Part shown: positions 42,259 through 43,313 of the stretch, one piece after another | Layout of the letters: every line of letters begins with the position of its first letter | Position numbering within the stretch: position 1 is the first letter of the stretch | Assembly: GCA_018823025.1 (NCBI GenBank) | Contig: JAHJJI010000080.1 | Location: 1-43,313 of the forward strand | DNA from: Gammaproteobacteria bacterium | GTDB lineage: Bacteria; Pseudomonadota; Gammaproteobacteria; Burkholderiales; Sulfuricellaceae | Direction: 5' to 3' | Length of the DNA stretch: 43,313 nt | The notes under the pieces: generated by a model | What the model was told of the DNA's origin: nothing | The model's database searches: none | Seen by the model: the letters and a program-made list of their open reading frames with translations, nothing else | Made by a program: the position numbers and the translations under genes

Positions 42259-43170
42259 ATGATCAAGCCTCTAATTGCTGTTTCTGCATTAAGTCTGGCC
42301 ATGGCGTCTGCCATTGGGCCAGTATTCGCCGCCGATGTGGGGCAGGCGCCTGCCAAGAACATTGTTGTGTTTTACCCGGGTAGTTCGGGTATGGAATGGA
42401 TACTGACGGGCACCGAACATGGTGGTGCAAAGGCCGTTAAAAAGGGAGAGCCCTGCACGGGTTGTCATGTCGATGAAAAAACCGGGATGAACGAGTCGGC
42501 CGAAATCGGAGCAAAAATTCTTTCCGGGGCAAAATCCAAGAATGCGGCACTTGAGCCTGAACCTGTCAAGGGTAAGCCGGGTAGTATTCCGGTAAGCGTG
42601 CAAGCCTCTCATGATGCTGACAACCTGTATCTACGCTTCACTTGGAAGAACACCGGTTTTCTTAGTGGTAACAAGATGGATCCTGATAACCCCCTCAAGT
42701 TGGCGGTTATGCTGGAAGAGATCGGCAAGGTCGAACTTGATTCCACGGGAGGGTGCTGGGCGACTTGTCATAACGACGTACGCACCATGCCCGGCGTTAA
42801 GGATGACAAGAAAACCAAATATGTTAAAGACGGTAATTTGGCTACGGGCAAGTTCTTCGATCTCTTCCAGTTCAGAAGCGGCAGTGGACAGAAGATGGTC
42901 GATGGGCATATCGCAGACAAGCGCGTGATGGAAGGTGGCATGGCGTTGCAGGAAGCCAAGGGTGAGTTGAATGGCGATACCTGGACGGTTAATTTCAAGC
43001 GCAAGCTCAAAGGCGGTGATGGCGACGTGACTTTGCAGCCAGGCAAGGAATACAATTTCGGCTTCGCCATTCATGATGACTATACGATAGGCCGTTACCA
43101 CTATGTCTCATTTGGCTACACGCTCGGTCTGGGTAATGCAGGCGCCAGTATCAATGCAGTAAAACAATAA
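42259..43170 (+). CDS. Periplasmic haem protein with ethylbenzene-dehydrogenase-like domain
   Basis: A 303-residue secreted protein (signal 1-24, V-F-A-A). A normal haem c site C66-T-G-C-H70 is in the N-terminal part. From about residue 110 onward a beta-sandwich-like region (V-S-V-Q-A-S-H-D-A-D-N-L-Y-L-R-F-T-W) resembles the haem-binding gamma-subunit family of ethylbenzene dehydrogenase and DMSO-reductase-type enzymes. It contains C166-W-A-T-C170-H171, a CX3CH arrangement that could bind a second haem c in a non-standard way or form a disulfide. ATG 42259 has a GGGA ribosome binding site and begins the signal peptide. The place downstream of nirS and nirT suggests a role in electron transfer for denitrification (inference). 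Confidence 0.8.
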   Translation: MIKPLIAVSALSLAMASAIGPVFAADVGQAPAKNIVVFYPGSSGMEWILTGTEHGGAKAVKKGEPCTGCHVDEKTGMNESAEIGAKILSGAKSKNAALEPEPVKGKPGSIPVSVQASHDADNLYLRFTWKNTGFLSGNKMDPDNPLKLAVMLEEIGKVELDSTGGCWATCHNDVRTMPGVKDDKKTKYVKDGNLATGKFFDLFQFRSGSGQKMVDGHIADKRVMEGGMALQEAKGELNGDTWTVNFKRKLKGGDGDVTLQPGKEYNFGFAIHDDYTIGRYHYVSFGYTLGLGNAGASINAVKQ

Positions 43171-43179
43171 TTCAAGCAC

Positions 43180-43197
43180 GGCGGGGCTGGCCCCGCC
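43180..43197 (+). terminator. GC-rich hairpin after the last complete gene
   Basis: GGCGGGGC / GCCCCGCC with a two-base loop, nine bases after the stop. No T-tract follows, so termination is uncertain. Confidence 0.45.
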
Positions 43198-43280
43198 CGC
43201 ATTCACGCTGTAGTATTCAAGAAATGGGGATGAGGCCCGCGTCGTTGCCGGTATTTCCGTTTTTTTGCGAAGAGGAGTGA

Positions 43281-43313
43281 ATGATGATGAATTTCATGGC
43301 GATCCGAATGCTC
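43281..43313 (+). CDS. Start of an unidentified gene (3' truncated)
   Basis: AGAGGAG at about 43271-43277 precedes three successive ATG codons at 43281, 43284 and 43287, and the frame stays open to the window edge (M-M-M-N-F-M-A-I-R-M-L). The strong ribosome binding site and same-strand position suggest the next gene of the nir cluster. Eleven codons are too few to identify it. Confidence 0.5.
   Translation, partial: MMMNFMAIRML

Overview
The window reads as a chromosomal segment of a facultatively anaerobic, denitrifying Betaproteobacterium. This is inferred from the flavour of the housekeeping genes (argB, dsbB, cysG, NarX/NarL-type regulators) together with nirS and a clade II nos cluster. 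A sulfur- or iron-cycling Nitrosomonadales relative (Sulfuricella/Gallionella-like) is my best guess, but no 16S or other phylogenetic marker is present. The menaquinone pathway is notable because most Betaproteobacteria rely on ubiquinone.

Layout. 1-2106: end of argB, an HAD nucleotidase-like gene, dsbB and a small conserved-looking gene with a terminator. 2107-7985: an accessory stretch with selO, a single-domain rhodanese and three minus-strand integron gene cassettes separated by attC sites, with no integrase (a CALIN). Three copies of a roughly 98-bp degenerate repeat sit in this stretch, at its two ends and between the rhodanese and the cassettes. The cassette products are a J-like membrane protein without HPD, a PIN-like protein and a protein with an R-x4-H motif. 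7986-11248: an ovothiol biosynthesis pair (ovoA and an ovoB-like C-S lyase). 11403-17403: FKBP isomerase, siroheme synthase, a NarL-type regulator, a soluble GAF histidine kinase with a cysteine cluster, and a chemotaxis receptor.

17618-36664: a menaquinone locus (menB, menA, tlpA-like, menC, then menG/ubiE, menE, menF, menD) with a complete clade II nitrous oxide reductase cluster (nosZ, two cytochromes c, nosB, nosD, nosG, nosH, nosF, nosL, nosY) between menC and menG. 36665-38643: napH, napG and napD on the minus strand, with no napA or napB in the window. 38982-43313: nirS, a dihaem cytochrome c, a NirT/NapC-type tetrahaem cytochrome, an ethylbenzene-dehydrogenase-like haem protein and the first codons of another gene.

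How it fits together: MenB/A/C/E/F/D and MenG would supply menaquinone. NosG/NosH, NapG/NapH and the tetrahaem NirT-type protein are quinol-oxidising modules that could pass electrons through the small cytochromes to NosZ and NirS in the periplasm. FNR/Dnr-type palindromes (TTGAT-N4-RTCAA and close variants) occur upstream of nosZ (two), before each nos cytochrome gene and in the napD/nirS divergent region (two), so the respiratory part is probably an oxygen- or NO-responsive regulon. CysG makes precorrin-2/sirohaem, the precursor of haem d1 in NirS, and lies next to the NarX/NarL-like pair. All functions are inferred from sequence motifs read by eye; no database search was run.
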